Assembly (NCBI GenBank): GCA_025331125.1
Contig: JAOALB010000022.1
Span: forward strand, 124,001 to 188,000
Length of the DNA stretch: 64,000 nucleotides
Direction of reading: 5' to 3'
Source of the DNA: Mycogone perniciosa
Lineage: Eukaryota > Ascomycota > Sordariomycetes > Hypocreales > Hypocreaceae
Part shown: positions 35,732 to 47,224 of the stretch, piece after piece
Layout: each line of letters begins with the position of its first letter
Position numbering within the stretch: the stretch's first letter is position 1
Notes under the pieces: model-generated
Told to the model about the DNA's origin: nothing
Database searches by the model: none
Seen by the model: only the letters and a program-made list of their open reading frames with translations
Translations under genes and position numbers: made by a program

Positions 35732-36442
35732 TTACTTCGTCCGAACGTGCTTCAACTTGTTTGCTGTGTATAAAAAGTTGTTGGCGTATGCTTTGGGTGC
35801 GATCTTGCGGGAGTTGGGCTCCTTGACGAAGTATTCGTAGCCTTGCTTTTCAGCGAAGTGAATGGCATCCTCCTTGGACTTGAAGTTGATGTGGGTGCCC
35901 TGCATGAAGTCGCCAGACGACTGCCAGCCCATCAACGGATTTTCCCACCGGTGGCCCTTGGACAGGATGTCCCAGTCCATACGCCAACGCTCGCCTCTGA
36001 AGCCACCGGACTGGGTCGCTGGTTTGGTCTCCTTGTAGATTCTATCCAGAACATTAGAAATAACGGACGAAAAAGTTGATACGGCTCTTGGACTAACCGA
36101 ACAGTTCGACCCTGAAGTTCCAAAGGGGCACCGGAGATGGTTGCCGCGGGATGGACATCCTCGCTTCCATCCTGAATTCGCTTCTGGACTGGGGTGAACA
36201 TCCTAGGGAAAATTAGTGCCTGGAATTCCTTCAAACGTGAAAGCTGGGAATTTCGCGTACGAAGTCGCTTTGTCGGCTTGGATATCGTAGTCGGGCTGAT
36301 TCGAACTCGGGACGCCAGGAACAGCGTCTGGGGCTTTCGCGATGGAGCTCCCGAAGCGACGAGGGACAGCCGACAGAGCCACCCGTGCCGGCATGGCGCT
36401 GCGCATCAGGCGGGCTGCAGACTGGGTCCGGAGAGAAGCCAT
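35732..36442 (-). CDS. Mitochondrial complex I NDUFS4-like (18/21 kDa) subunit
   Basis: Three exons (36442-36261, 36202-36098, 36041-35732), 198 residues. It is an accessory subunit of NADH:ubiquinone oxidoreductase in the peripheral arm near the NADH module. The N-terminus MASLRTQSAARLMRSAMPAR is a mitochondrial presequence. After the first intron comes MFTPVQKRIQDGSEDVHPAA, then RIYKETKPATQSG and the NDUFS4 core: ERWRMDWDILSKGHRWENPL, MGWQSSGDFMQG, FKSKEDAIHFAEKQGYEYFV and PKAYANNFLY. Length fits fungal orthologs. It is head-to-head with ATP17. Confidence 0.93.
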
Positions 36443-36732
36443 GGTAGAAGATGTCTTCCTCTCAATTGAACGATGCTGGTCTGCTCGATTGACCTGGATG
36501 GATTGCGGCGATTGTCGAAGTGCTTGAGGTTGGAAAAGCGGAGTGCGTTGATTGGCTGGTGCGGAGCGATGTTTTGCCGAGACGAGTGCTTTTCGGCAAG
36601 AACCTCCAACGGGAACATCTTCAATTCAGCCATCAATCAGCAGTTTGCCATTGAGCGTCAGTTGGACACTCGACGGACCGACGCGGTACCTATTTGTACT
36701 CAAGAGTGTTCTTTTCGCACAATCCCGACATC
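36443..36732. promoter_or_regulatory. Bidirectional promoter NDUFS4 / ATP17
   Basis: 290 bp between start codons of two oxidative-phosphorylation subunits. A CCAATCA box lies on the minus strand at 36549-36555 (HAP-type core). The region is short enough to be a true shared promoter. Confidence 0.6.
36549..36555 (-). promoter_or_regulatory. CCAAT box (HAP-type)
   Basis: CCAATCA on the minus strand, about 107 bp from the NDUFS4 start and 178 bp from the ATP17 start. The HAP complex binds CCAAT in fungal respiratory genes; assignment here is by motif only. Confidence 0.35.
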
Positions 36733-37381
36733 ATGAGCTACGTCACCCGCCGAGCGCTCTCTACGCTCATTCCTCCCAAGGTGAGTCTCAGAATTGCCTT
36801 GCGCAGTTTGAAGCCGTCTTTCATTGCTAACTTACGCCTGTCTAGATTGCCTCCCCTAAGGTATGAATTCTCAACTCCATCGCGAATTCTGTATGAGTGG
36901 TTTTTCGATATGATTATGGAGACGATTGGAGCAAAGGATCGACACTTGCGAACCGAGACATTGTTGGCGGCGAGCGCGGAATCACGAAGATGAGGCTAAC
37001 AGGCGACAATGATATTAGGCGATCGGTGCTGCTCCCGATGCCCTGCGCATGCAGCGTGTCGTCAGCTTCTACGAAAAGCTCCCCCGTGGTGCCGCCCCTG
37101 AAGTCAAGGCCAAGGGCCTCCTCGGTCGCTACCAGGCTAAGTACTTCGGCAAGAAGACCTCTGCTCAGCGTATGATACCTTAACTCTTATTGCCTTGGCA
37201 TGGGCGCCTGCTGACACACTCAATCTTGCAGCCATCGTTCACGCCCTGGTTTTCCTAATTGCCATTGGTTACGCCCAGAACTACTACTTCCACTTGCGTA
37301 TGTTTCATGACATTGTGTGAAAGTGTTGCAATTTCGTCGCTAATCATTTGTGCAGGCCACCACAAGAACCACGCTCACTAA
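36733..37381 (+). CDS. ATP17: Mitochondrial F1Fo-ATP synthase subunit f
   Basis: Five exons: 36733-36780, 36846-36860, 37019-37169, 37232-37297, 37356-37381, total 101 residues. Subunit f is a small Fo membrane component needed for assembly. The sequence begins MSYVTRRALSTLIPPK, continues IASPK (a 15-nt micro-exon), then AIGAAPDALRMQRVVSFYEK and AKGLLGRYQAKYFGKKTSA. A single membrane helix (IVHALVFLIAIGYAQNYYF) is followed by a His/Asn-rich tail, HHKNHAH. Every junction keeps frame and each intron has GT-AG ends. All five parts match the fungal family. Confidence 0.93.
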
Positions 37382-38586
37382 ATATGGCAGATGGCAGACT
37401 GGTACCCGTCTTCAACTGAGGGCTGTGTAAATAGACTCTAGAAAGTGTTGTCACGCACACACCCGGGTTTCCCTTTGTACTATCTGACATGCATTGAACA
37501 CCCTTGCTCCCTCATCCGTGCGGACCAACCATTTGCAGAAGCTTATTTGCTTTGCGATATCCACGACCATTTTGAGACTTCCTACTGTTGATGAAATAGA
37601 TGGGAGTCAATAGTATGGTTCCGTGGCTCTGAATGAATAAAGTTACCCTCTCACTCTGGGCTCTCCTTGCCTGGATTGATGCTTGTCCATGTTTGCTACT
37701 TCCTACGTGATCTCTTAGTTGTGATGCTGTTGAGTGTCTCAACCATGATTATAAGGTCATGAATGCAATACTGCCTCTATTGAGGATAAGATCCGAATCG
37801 ACACTGGGGCATGGTGTCTATCCATCTTAATCGTGAAGCAATAGAGGCTTGGTTTAATAAAGTGCTTCTCAGCTAATCCGTAGGGAGAAGTAAACTAGCC
37901 CTTCCACTGTGCCGGTTTTTGGCAAGTCTTGGTCGTTCATAGGATGAATACGTAATAGAAACGAATATTAAATAAAACTATTCCTTAGATAACAATAGCT
38001 TATTGAATATTGTTTCATACAGACAATACTTCATACTAATTACCATAATAAACGGCTGAGAACAAACGACTGAATTAAAATGCTGGGGTACGACAGTTGA
38101 GAGCAAGAATGGGGTTGAGCAGAAACCCTCTTATCAGCCCAAACTCCCCGACCCAGCGCTAGGCCATAATCAGGTGCGTGCAGCTTCGAAAATCAGGTCG
38201 CCTTCCACTTCACCATCATTGCAGACGCATCTCAGTTGTGCCTTGACACGTCCCCCGCGACGGCGACCGGATCTGACGACCCCTTCCATCGAGACCGATC
38301 CTCATTGCGAGGCCCTGGAAGAGAGGATTTAACCCGAGCTTCGCGCCTGTCCCCGCCGCCATCTTCATCCTCATACTCTGTCTCCCTCGCCAACTCATCC
38401 GCCCTTCGCGATTCAGCATCCCCCCTCCCTTGTCGGCATCACGTCCTGCCCCGTTTCTCGTGTGTCGTCAAGCCAGTCGAACGTTCTTGAGCGCCCAACT
38501 TCGGTAATAGAACTCAGGGTGTTGTTTTCATCACGAGAGTCCACATCGCACGACCGACAACGGCGCACGCCTGCCACTACGAACGT
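37382..38586. other. Intergenic region downstream of ATP17
   Basis: 1.2 kb with no supported gene. The stretch about 37930-38080 is markedly A/T-rich. From about 38200 the sequence is C/T-rich and may be the leader of the next gene. Confidence 0.5.
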
Positions 38587-41500
38587 ATGATGGCCACAGA
38601 GCCCTCCATCAACTCAGCTGATGTGTCTGTCTCGCCCGAACCGCGATCTGTGAGGCCCCCTCCCCCCAGATATGTTCGCCCCGCGGGGCATCAACTCGGC
38701 GGGGCCATTCGTGGCCTTGTTCCAGCCGTGGGATAACATTTGCGTTTGTGGGCTTGGCTAACCTAGGGCTCATCGTTCTGGCAGGTAACCGACGCTCAAC
38801 ATGGCGATCTGGAGCCACCAACTGTAAACGGGACCGCTGCGACCCTTGAGGACTTCGCCAACAAGCGCATCACGAACGTTGAGGACCAGATTAATTCCGC
38901 CGATGTTAGTGTAAGTGGAGGATCAGACACGGAAGCTTCGCGCGCAAGAGATGGAGACAAAGGTCACGGGCGCACAGGCTCTTCGGCCAGGAAGCCCGCG
39001 ACATTCAAGGCTGTCTCTGTCAACAAGACCTTCCTTGCATCCAAGGCCAACCCTACTGGCACCTCATCCAAGACGAGTGATAAGCCTGCCGCAGGCTCAA
39101 GTACCCCACCTACGGGCTCCGCCACCTTGTCAGCATCGCGCCCAAGGTTAGTTGCAAAGACGGGCAGCGGTACACGGGATTCCGTCCCACGGTTTTCCTC
39201 TGTTGTCAATGGAGGGAAGTCTTCATCAGCACCCGATGCAAGCGCTGTATGGAATAAGAACAGACGTATGTTGTGACTTTAACCGCCGCGTTTATCATGA
39301 GCATCCGCTAATTCGTCACCTAGCTATTCCAGCTCCCGAGCCTAAGAAGTTCACAGATGAAGAGCTCAAGAAGTATGGTATTCATATGGCTAGTCGCCTA
39401 AATGAAGACGATGCCCAAGGGCAGAACAAGTGGGCGGATATCGACGACGATGACGACGACTGGGCACCTGAAGCTATCACCTGGGGAGACGGCACTAAAA
39501 CGACACTCCCACATTCTGAAGAGCCTGCGGCGGCGGCACCGACAACTGACAGCGGATCGGCTGCACCAAAAGGGGCCACCCAGGACAAGCCGGCGTCTCC
39601 TGCACCACCAGCTTTAATGAACACCTCAATACCAAAATCCGGGGGCCTTCCCTCTGGCAAGGGGTTGGTACTAAAGAGTGCCACTCAGGATAAACCAGCC
39701 CTGGTTGCCAAGCCTCCAGCTCCCCCAGCACCTGCAAAATCGCCCTGGGCACAGTTGCCACCGGTCCAAAAGACATCACCTGTATCTATTGAGCCGACGT
39801 ATCCATCCCGAGGCCCTCTGAAGGAATCTTCTTCACTTAAGACTACAGCCCCGCTGCCATCCAAAGAGATTGCTGCCGACGATTTCAGCCGTACAGCCTG
39901 GCGGGACAGGGCTCCTCCTGGCAACAGAGAGTTGTACAACTCTCGTTCAGGACGATATGAACCCGTTCCCGATCGACGAGTGTCAATGCGATCAGATTCT
40001 CAGACAAGACATCCTGCCCTGTTGCAACGTGCACCACAACCAGATCAACTGGCTGAGCCATCTGCTGCATTCCAAACGAGTCGCACAGCTCAAGAAGGTC
40101 CGTTTGGACGACGTCGTGGATCTTCTAATGTTAGTGGCGGCAGCGGATCCTATCTTCAGCGCATGGGCAAAGGCAATGACGGTTCCTTGCCTCCTCCTGA
40201 GTTGCTCGGTGCTCGCAGAACTTCACTGGCAGGTTCCGTCGAAAGCCCGGTTTCTCCAGGGGTATTACCTGTCTCCAGCCAAGGCCAGTCGAGGCACCAA
40301 CCTCCACCAGACTGGGTGCCACGGCCTTCTCCTGGGGCAACTTATGCCGCTCCCCATCACGCTGGCTCCCACGGAGAGTTAAATGCTGGACCACCTCCCC
40401 AACAAGTAGAAGATGATATTGAATATCAAAAGAGACTAATGCGGGAAGGCGTCGAACTTGCTAGGAAACGCCGCCAGGAGGAGGAAGCTCGTGAAGAAGC
40501 GGCACGTCGGGAACGTATTCAGAAGAAACTGGATGCTCTCGGGCCACCTCCCGAGAAGAAAAGCGATGTGAAAGACACTGCATCAAAAGATGGTACTGCG
40601 AAAACAGCACAAAGTGAGCAACGTGCGCCGGGTGAACCAATTGAACCACCAACTGAATTGTCAAGTCACGCAAGCTCAGAGAGGGATGAAACGGTTCATG
40701 CAAACCACCGCGAAAAGGCTGGATTCGGTTCTAAAGAGGTATCCCCGACCAACGCTCTACCCTCTGGGTCAACATCTAGGCGCCTCTCGCATGGCCAGGA
40801 TGCGAAACCTGCCAATGTCTGGGGCAGCTCTGGATCTAGGTCGGATAGGTTCTCAACTTGGGTTGCTGGGACACCACGTAATGTCTGGAGTTCACCAGAT
40901 AGTGATAGAGCCCTCGGGAACGGCACCTTTAACCCTGATCTTGGCCTTATCTCGACTACTTCGGCGCAACCTTCGCAAAGCAGTAATGCACCACCCCCAA
41001 TTGCCCCCCCAACTGCACAGGCATCTTCTCAAGGCCGACCACAGGTTCCAGCCCCTATTGGCCCTCGTACTTCTCGGTACAACGTGCCAGGAACTGACCT
41101 TGCTAGCAAGTGGGTGGCCTCCGTTGCTGAGAACGACCAAAAATTGAGCGCAGCTAGGTTGGCTGAAAGAGCAGGACGTGAACGTCAGCTGGCTGAACGC
41201 GGAATGACAATGGAGGATGCCCAACCGACGATAAAGGATACTTGGCGGCCAGTTCACGTTCCTGGTGACGGAACTCGGCGCACTATGGGAACCACTGAGG
41301 TGCAGTCACATCAGTCTGGACCATGGAAGGCATCACGAGATGATTTTTCAAAAGGAGCACCGCCTGCAGAGGACTCTGCGCCTGGAGGTCAGCGTGGCGT
41401 TGTTGGACCGGGTGGGAACTCAGTCCTATCTCAAACCGGCCCTGCAGCGCCGCCTCAATCACGACCGTCTCGGTTCTTCCCAGCAAAGGACGCTCGTGCT

Positions 41501-42439
41501 GAGGTTGATAGTGCTGAGCCAACTCGGCCATCTTCGCCATCTCCTCCACCACCCACAATGGAAGGCCACCCGGTATATGAAGGAGATGTTATGCATCCGC
41601 ATGTTTCCTTGCCGAAGCCGCAGCCTGTTGTGAAGTTGCCACCATCCATGATGGTGGCACAGTCGTCACAACCAAAACTTAACAATGTGTGGACAGCTCG
41701 GGCACTAAACAGGGAGAATCCCCGCGCTCTTATCCAGCATGGACAGCCGTCACGGCAAGTCACGGAGACATCTCCAGAAAATTGGCAGGACAGAATCAAT
41801 AATCTTTTAAATGGAGGAAAAACCTCGCCCCCTAAGCATATGGGAATAGATCCCGCAAGCAGGAATGCGCTCGACTACACCACCAACCAAGGTTCAACCA
41901 CCGTGTTCTTGCCCGGAACGACATCAAGATACTCTTTCCAGGATTCAACGTATCCAACTTCCAAGCCCATGGCAGAGGAATGCTTTGAAGAACAAGAAAT
42001 GGGATCGCTTCCGCGGATTAAATTGCCACACAATGCACCAGAAGCGGCATGGCAGCCAGCCTCAGTACAGACAAAGCCACTACCTAAGAGATTGCTCGTA
42101 CAAGCTTCTGTTATGGAACCGTACCATTTTATTGCAGATGTTGTTGGGAGCGGAAACGCTGTAAGAATTCATTTCCCCTACATGATTGAACCCAAAATTG
42201 TCACTGTGCCATTTTCTGCAACACGAGGTGGACGTGGAAGCCACAGTAGGCCAGCATCGCGACATCGTGGATCCGGTCATGGTCCTCGCGGTGGTAAGAG
42301 GGAATCCTCAAACAACTACGGAGATTCGACTAGCTCAGGCAACACAGGCCGAGGTGGTCGAGGTGGATACCGTAGCAGAGGATCTGAAGTTTGGAGTCGT
42401 TACTCCCATTCCCGAGAACAAACATCATTGCCTGCATAG
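38587..42439 (+). CDS. Large low-complexity protein of unknown function with C-terminal RGG region
   Basis: Three exons (38587-38649, 38785-39265, 39324-42439) give 1,219 residues. I do not recognise the family. Near residue 190 there is KKFTDEELKKYGIHMASRLN, then WADIDDDDDDWAPEAITWGD, an acidic Trp-containing element. Much of the rest is Pro/Ser/Ala-rich and probably disordered. A charged helical stretch (ELARKRRQEEEAREEAARRE) lies near residue 570, and another (RLAERAGRERQLAERGMTME) near 800. The C-terminal ~80 residues are Gly/Arg/Ser-rich with RGG and RGGRGG elements, suggesting RNA binding (inference). Intron 1 has a GCTAAC branch point and GCAG acceptor. The 5' exon starts with two adjacent ATGs. 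Likely a cytoplasmic RNA- or translation-associated protein, low confidence on role. Confidence 0.75.
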
Positions 42440-42570
42440 GCTTCTTTAAATCATGGGAAGAGCTTCTTATGAGTCTCAGAGAAGGAGAAGGACAGAGGTG
42501 CCCCTACAGTTGGAGGCACTGACGCTTTCACAATCCCCAAGTTCAACATGGGGCTTTCTGTCCCATAGCC

Positions 42571-42595
42571 AAACGAATGTCTCTTGTGTTCGTTT
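42571..42595. repeat. Inverted repeat with 11-nt loop
   Basis: AAACGAA (42571-42577) pairs with TTCGTTT (42589-42595), a perfect 7-bp stem about 130 bp after the stop codon of the RGG gene. Possibly a 3'-UTR structure. Confidence 0.65.
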
Positions 42596-42602
42596 GACTA
42601 AT

Positions 42603-42622
42603 CGATGCATTTAAATGCATCG
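42603..42622. repeat. 20-bp perfect palindrome
   Basis: CGATGCATTTAAATGCATCG reads identically on both strands. It lies 8 bp after the inverted repeat at 42571-42595. Confidence 0.9.
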
Positions 42623-43484
42623 GATCTGCTCGTCTCAGAAGTAACAGAGGCGCGCGTGTACAACTCTGGAGCGTGTTAAGGGCTCTCAATCAGTGCCAGC
42701 TGGTCACTTTTCTAACCAACGTTTGATTTTCGCCTATGAGAGAATCGATCGGAACCGGACCTGTTTCGTTGAGGCATGTTTTCGTTTTTATTCCAACTTG
42801 CTACTCCCGCCGCCTATCTGTGCCCTGAGTGAGGTCTCCTCGCTGGCAAACGAAGAAAAAACCTAGTGTGCGTGGTATGGATGTGATGTGGATTCTGCAG
42901 GAGGACCATGAATGGCCCCCCTTGCTCGACATCTTAATCTCTCGCCTTATGACAGGACTTTAGGTAAACTGTATGAGTACAGAAATATATGTGGTGTCTT
43001 GGGCATAGGTTACTACTACTATTGCTTAACCATCTCTGATACTACTGGCGAGAAGGAGGCCTGCGGAGGATTATCCGGTGCTTTGAGGCCTGGTCAGGAC
43101 ATTCAAGAGAACGGACGGGAGCAATACTCGTTCACACAATGTGAAATAGTGCCACACTTTGCAGAAATACGTGAGATGTTCTAACTTTTGTTGCTGTTCC
43201 ATTGTCGTATGATGTGAAATGATCAGGACAACTATTGCTCAAACTCTATAATCACCAACGCCACTCATGATTCGAATATCTTGCCCCTTTTAACCACACG
43301 GAAAGATCCAACAGATATGGAATGGGATATCTCATATTTCATTCATGTCCAGCCCACATAGATTTCTGGCCTGTATTTTTTCACCCAACTCCAGACTCCT
43401 TCATGCTCGTGACATCATCATGGTCCATTTCATTCCAAGTACATACATTACTCTTCCAAGGATGCCCCAACCCAGAAAAAATAT

Positions 43485-46400
43485 TCAGATTTCTTCCACC
43501 GCGCAGTTGGGGTGCAAAACGTAGACGACATTCACAGGAGTAGCCGAGCTGCCCGCTTCGTCCGCGAGGCCTTCGCCTCTGAGGGCCATGAGGATATTTT
43601 CCTAGGCCCAAATGTTAGTGTCTTCGAAAGTAAAGGTTTCTTCTGGGGAGAAAGATAGTGGGCTTGGCATACCTTGACCATCTTCTTCAGAACTATGTTG
43701 GCAAGGGCTTTCTCGGCATGGTAGTCTTCTTCTCCCTCCATATCCCCCTCTTTCTGCTCCAGATACCAGTTCACTAGGGTGCTGCCTTCAACGCCGTCGC
43801 CGCTACCGCTCTCGTCCTCATTGATACGCTGGACAATCATGTTGACCATCTGAATATACTTGTCATATGTGATGGTATGCTTCTTCCTGGCAGGAGGTGC
43901 TGGGCCATCTTCCTCAGCCATAGCAGCATCACCCTCATGATCCTCCTCAGCATCAACACCAGCAGCTGTATCCGCGGCGCGGCGAAGTGTCTCGCTGTCC
44001 TCCTGCGTATCTTCTGCCTCGTACATCTCGATGTCATCGTGCTCGACAGAAATGATACTTTGGCGGAGGAGATTGAATGCCTCGATAACCATATCGGCTG
44101 AAACCTCCTCAACGCAATTGACTTTGGCAATCGCTTCAGAAAGACGGATCATACTTTCCAGCTGACGGACAGTAATCCTGTAAGAGTTTTTACCCGCACC
44201 ACCCTGCGCATCATCTGCCCGAAGTTCTTTGTACCTCTCAACGAGACACTCTCTTGCTTCATCTGTGAACTCGGGACGGAAAGTCCTGGCGAAGCGGATA
44301 TATCTCTGTAGTTGCTCTGTGCTGAATTCGGGCTGGATAGCCTCGTCACGACGCTGGTGGACTCTGACGATATGCTCAGAGAGATTTCGGTCAAACTTCT
44401 CGGAGCATTCATCCAGAACTACAAAGAACAAATCGAAACGCGACATAATCGGTGCCGACATGTTGATGTTGGCGCGGAGAGTCGTTTTGCGATTGTAGCG
44501 ACCGCCGACAGGATTGGCTGCAGCCAGGATGCTGGTACGGGCATTGAGCGTTGCCTGGATACCAGCCTTTGCAATGGAAATTGTCTGTTGCTCCATGGCC
44601 TCGTGAATGGCAACCTGATCGGCGATATCCATCTTGTCAAACTCATCAATGGCACAAATACCGTTGTCAGCTAGCATGAGCGCACCGGCTTCAATAGTAA
44701 ACTCGCCCGTTTCCTCGTCTTTAACAACCGCCGCCGTAAGACCAGCAGCAGATGACGCTTTGCCGCTGGTGTAAACCGCACGCGGTGCGAAAGAGCAAAC
44801 GTATTTGAGGAACTGAGATTTAGAGGTAGACGGATCTCCAACAACACAAATGTTGATGTCGCCTCGCAGCTGCATGCCTTCGGGCGTCGTCTTGTGTACA
44901 CCAGACATAAGCTGTAAAAGGATACCTTTCTTAATCACTTCGTGGCCATACACAGTTGGTGCAATAGAGTTAACCAGTCGAGAATAGATATGGTCTCCAT
45001 GAACCATGGTTCGCAGATCCTCGATATCGGAGCTATTCATGGAACCCAAGACAGCAGCCTGGGCTTCTTCAACAGACTCGGCACTTTCGGAGTTGCCGGT
45101 GTTATGGGTCAGGGCATTGACAACATCGATGGCGCTACTAGCAGCAGATTGGCCCGTAGAAGTTGTATCAGGGGCGACCATGCAGGCGAGGAATGCCAAT
45201 CGATATGTCAAGTCTCGTACACCAAGGGCCTTGAGGCCAGTGACGCCATTGCCGCCTGCATCATTTCCACGAGGGGCGCCGCGGTCATCACGGATGGCCG
45301 TTGGTCTCAAGCCAGGGAGACCAAGCTGGCTTACATCCGGTACCACGATCAAGGCGCCGGTGAAGATGCACTTCTCACCTGCCTTGGCACGGTCGACTAT
45401 TTCACCACGCAAGATGACATCCATTGTCCGTGGCATGCTACCAGTGGGAATCTCGGAACTATTCTCCTGGATGCGGACCTTCTGCCAGTCGACAAATGTG
45501 CTATGCCGAATATCAAGCTGCCAGGCAACACGGTTCTGGCAGGTCCTGTTGGGACACTGGGTGGGTTCGGTGTATCTGAATGTCTGCTCTACATTGGGGA
45601 CAACAACTCGACAAGACTCACAGACAAACGTAGCCAGGGATAGTTCAGGTCGGACCTCCGAGGTTCTCGTGACGGTACCGGAGATGGATAGAAGCTGGCC
45701 AATATTGGCCGCCCTCAAACTCCGGATGCGGGAGACCAGAGGCATGTTATAGAAAGCAAGGGCGAAGAGCTTGTCCGTTTGTTGGTGCTCGGTCTTTCGA
45801 TGTGATGAGTCGCTTTGAGTCCCAGAACCAAATTGGCTAGCGCCAGAAGTACTCATGTTGCTTGATGTCGTAGCTTGTCGGTGCTCACGAAAGTATTGTG
45901 GCTCGTATTTGTTAATCATGTTGTGGAGAGCGGCCGTGAGGAAGGGAAGATAACGATAGTATTCGCGCATGATGCCCGTGGCTAACCCGCTATTGTCTGA
46001 CCATGATGCCAAGTGTTTGTAGTCGATGTAGAAGGTGGAAAGCTGGTAGTTCCGCATGCCCTTAATCTGGGCGATGTAGTACTTATCCGTTGTGACAGTG
46101 CTTGACGGCGGTGCACCAGAGGCGAGAGGATCCTCGACGAAACTGATGGGAAAGGATGTTCTGGTCAGCTAATTATGCAGATCAAAAGGGGACAGTGCGA
46201 GAGGCGAGGAGGGCTCACGTCTCGATGAAGGCCTCGAATTGATCCTGAATCATCAAACCAACTCGATCCTCGACCTTTGGGATGTTGGCGGGATCTGGGA
46301 AGCGAGAGCTGCGGGGAAGCTGGTCGTCTGCGAAGCCGTCATAATCTCCATAGTCATCACGGGGCGTTCCCATGTTCTCTGAGGGCGGCCCTCGCGGACG

Positions 46401-46490
46401 AGCTGACGAGGACGAAGGGAAGCCCCCGAGGCGCCTTTGGGGCGCGGCTCCGTCCGACATCATGAAATTGGATTCGCTAGGGGTAGCCAT
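43485..46490 (-). CDS. MCM6: DNA replication licensing factor MCM6
   Basis: Three exons (46490-46219, 46160-43673, 43601-43485), 958 residues, the size of fungal Mcm6. It is a subunit of the MCM2-7 helicase loaded at origins. Family marks: FCESCRVVVPNVEQTFRY and CPNRTCQNR (zinc finger, about residue 270), VDWQKVRIQE, PRTMDVILRGEIVDRA, then the AAA+ core with Walker A GDPSTSKSQFLKY (about 527), Walker B ICAIDEFDKMD, the IEAGALMLAD hairpin region and the arginine finger MSRFDLFFVV. The last exon ends YVLHPNCAVEEI, the characteristic MCM6 C-terminus, which separates it from MCM5 and the other paralogs. An acidic linker precedes that domain. An ACGCGT site lies 174 bp upstream. Confidence 0.95.
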
Positions 46491-47224
46491 ATTGGCTGGT
46501 GTCGTAGGACGAGATCAATGGACAGTAGAGGTGCAGAGATATGTCGGTTTATGGGTATAAGACTCTGGAGCGGGAAGTTGAGAATCTTGGAACACCAGCC
46601 AACCATCAATCTTTGTTCTGGTGGAATTTAGTGGAGATGATTGGAGGGGGAAGCGCGTGGGTAACGCGTTTTTGAGGGGTAGTTGTAGGCTTAGCGCGAC
46701 ACGATATTTTAATTGACTGCATCAAGGGAAATACTACTTCGTATCCTAGCCTAAAGTGAAGACTGCACTCCATATTATTACATCGTACCTTATCTATATG
46801 TGTGCAATAGTATTCCTGTTGAAGGCACAGGCCAACAGTGCTAATCTCATGATGGGTCCGCTTGGATTGGGAGTGGCATATGGAATACCAACCTCAAGTC
46901 TTGTCCCCTATAAACCCGAGCAGTGGATCATAATGTAATGTATAACAGGTGGCTTGTTGGTACACCGTCATTCTCACCGAGTTGCGACCACCTTGCCCAC
47001 GTTCTCTTGGCGTACGAAGCATAGAGTACTCCGTAGGTTTATCGTAATTGGTAGAGGCCATTCCGTCTCGCTGCATCGATGCTGCTTTGAAAACCTGAGA
47101 GATCCTCTTCTCGATTTGGTGTAATTAATCGATGAGGCCAAGATGGTGCCATGCCGAGCCTTCTTACAGAAAGTTCTGGCACGGTAAGTCGTATGTAAAG
47201 TCATGATATTCTGCTGGCCCATCT
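46491..47224. other. Intergenic region; MCM6 promoter and RNH203 3' flank
   Basis: 734 bp, no supported gene. It contains ACGCGT at 46664-46669, TACTTCGTA at 46735-46743 and TACTCCGTA at 47027-47035. Confidence 0.55.
46664..46669. promoter_or_regulatory. ACGCGT (MCB-type) site upstream of MCM6
   Basis: Matches the MBF-binding MCB core that drives G1/S genes in yeasts. A 6-bp palindrome is expected about 16 times per 64 kb, so the site alone is weak; its place near MCM6 is the reason to note it. Confidence 0.4.

Larger units (their letters stand above)
42440..43484. other. Intergenic region between convergent genes
   Basis: 3' flanks of the RGG protein gene and MCM6. It contains a hairpin-forming inverted repeat (42571-42595) and a 20-bp perfect palindrome (42603-42622). 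No gene supported. Confidence 0.6.

Noticed and set aside
44942..45752. Long plus-strand frames (233 and 248 codons) inside MCM6
   Set aside because: Antisense to strongly conserved MCM6 sequence; no independent features.
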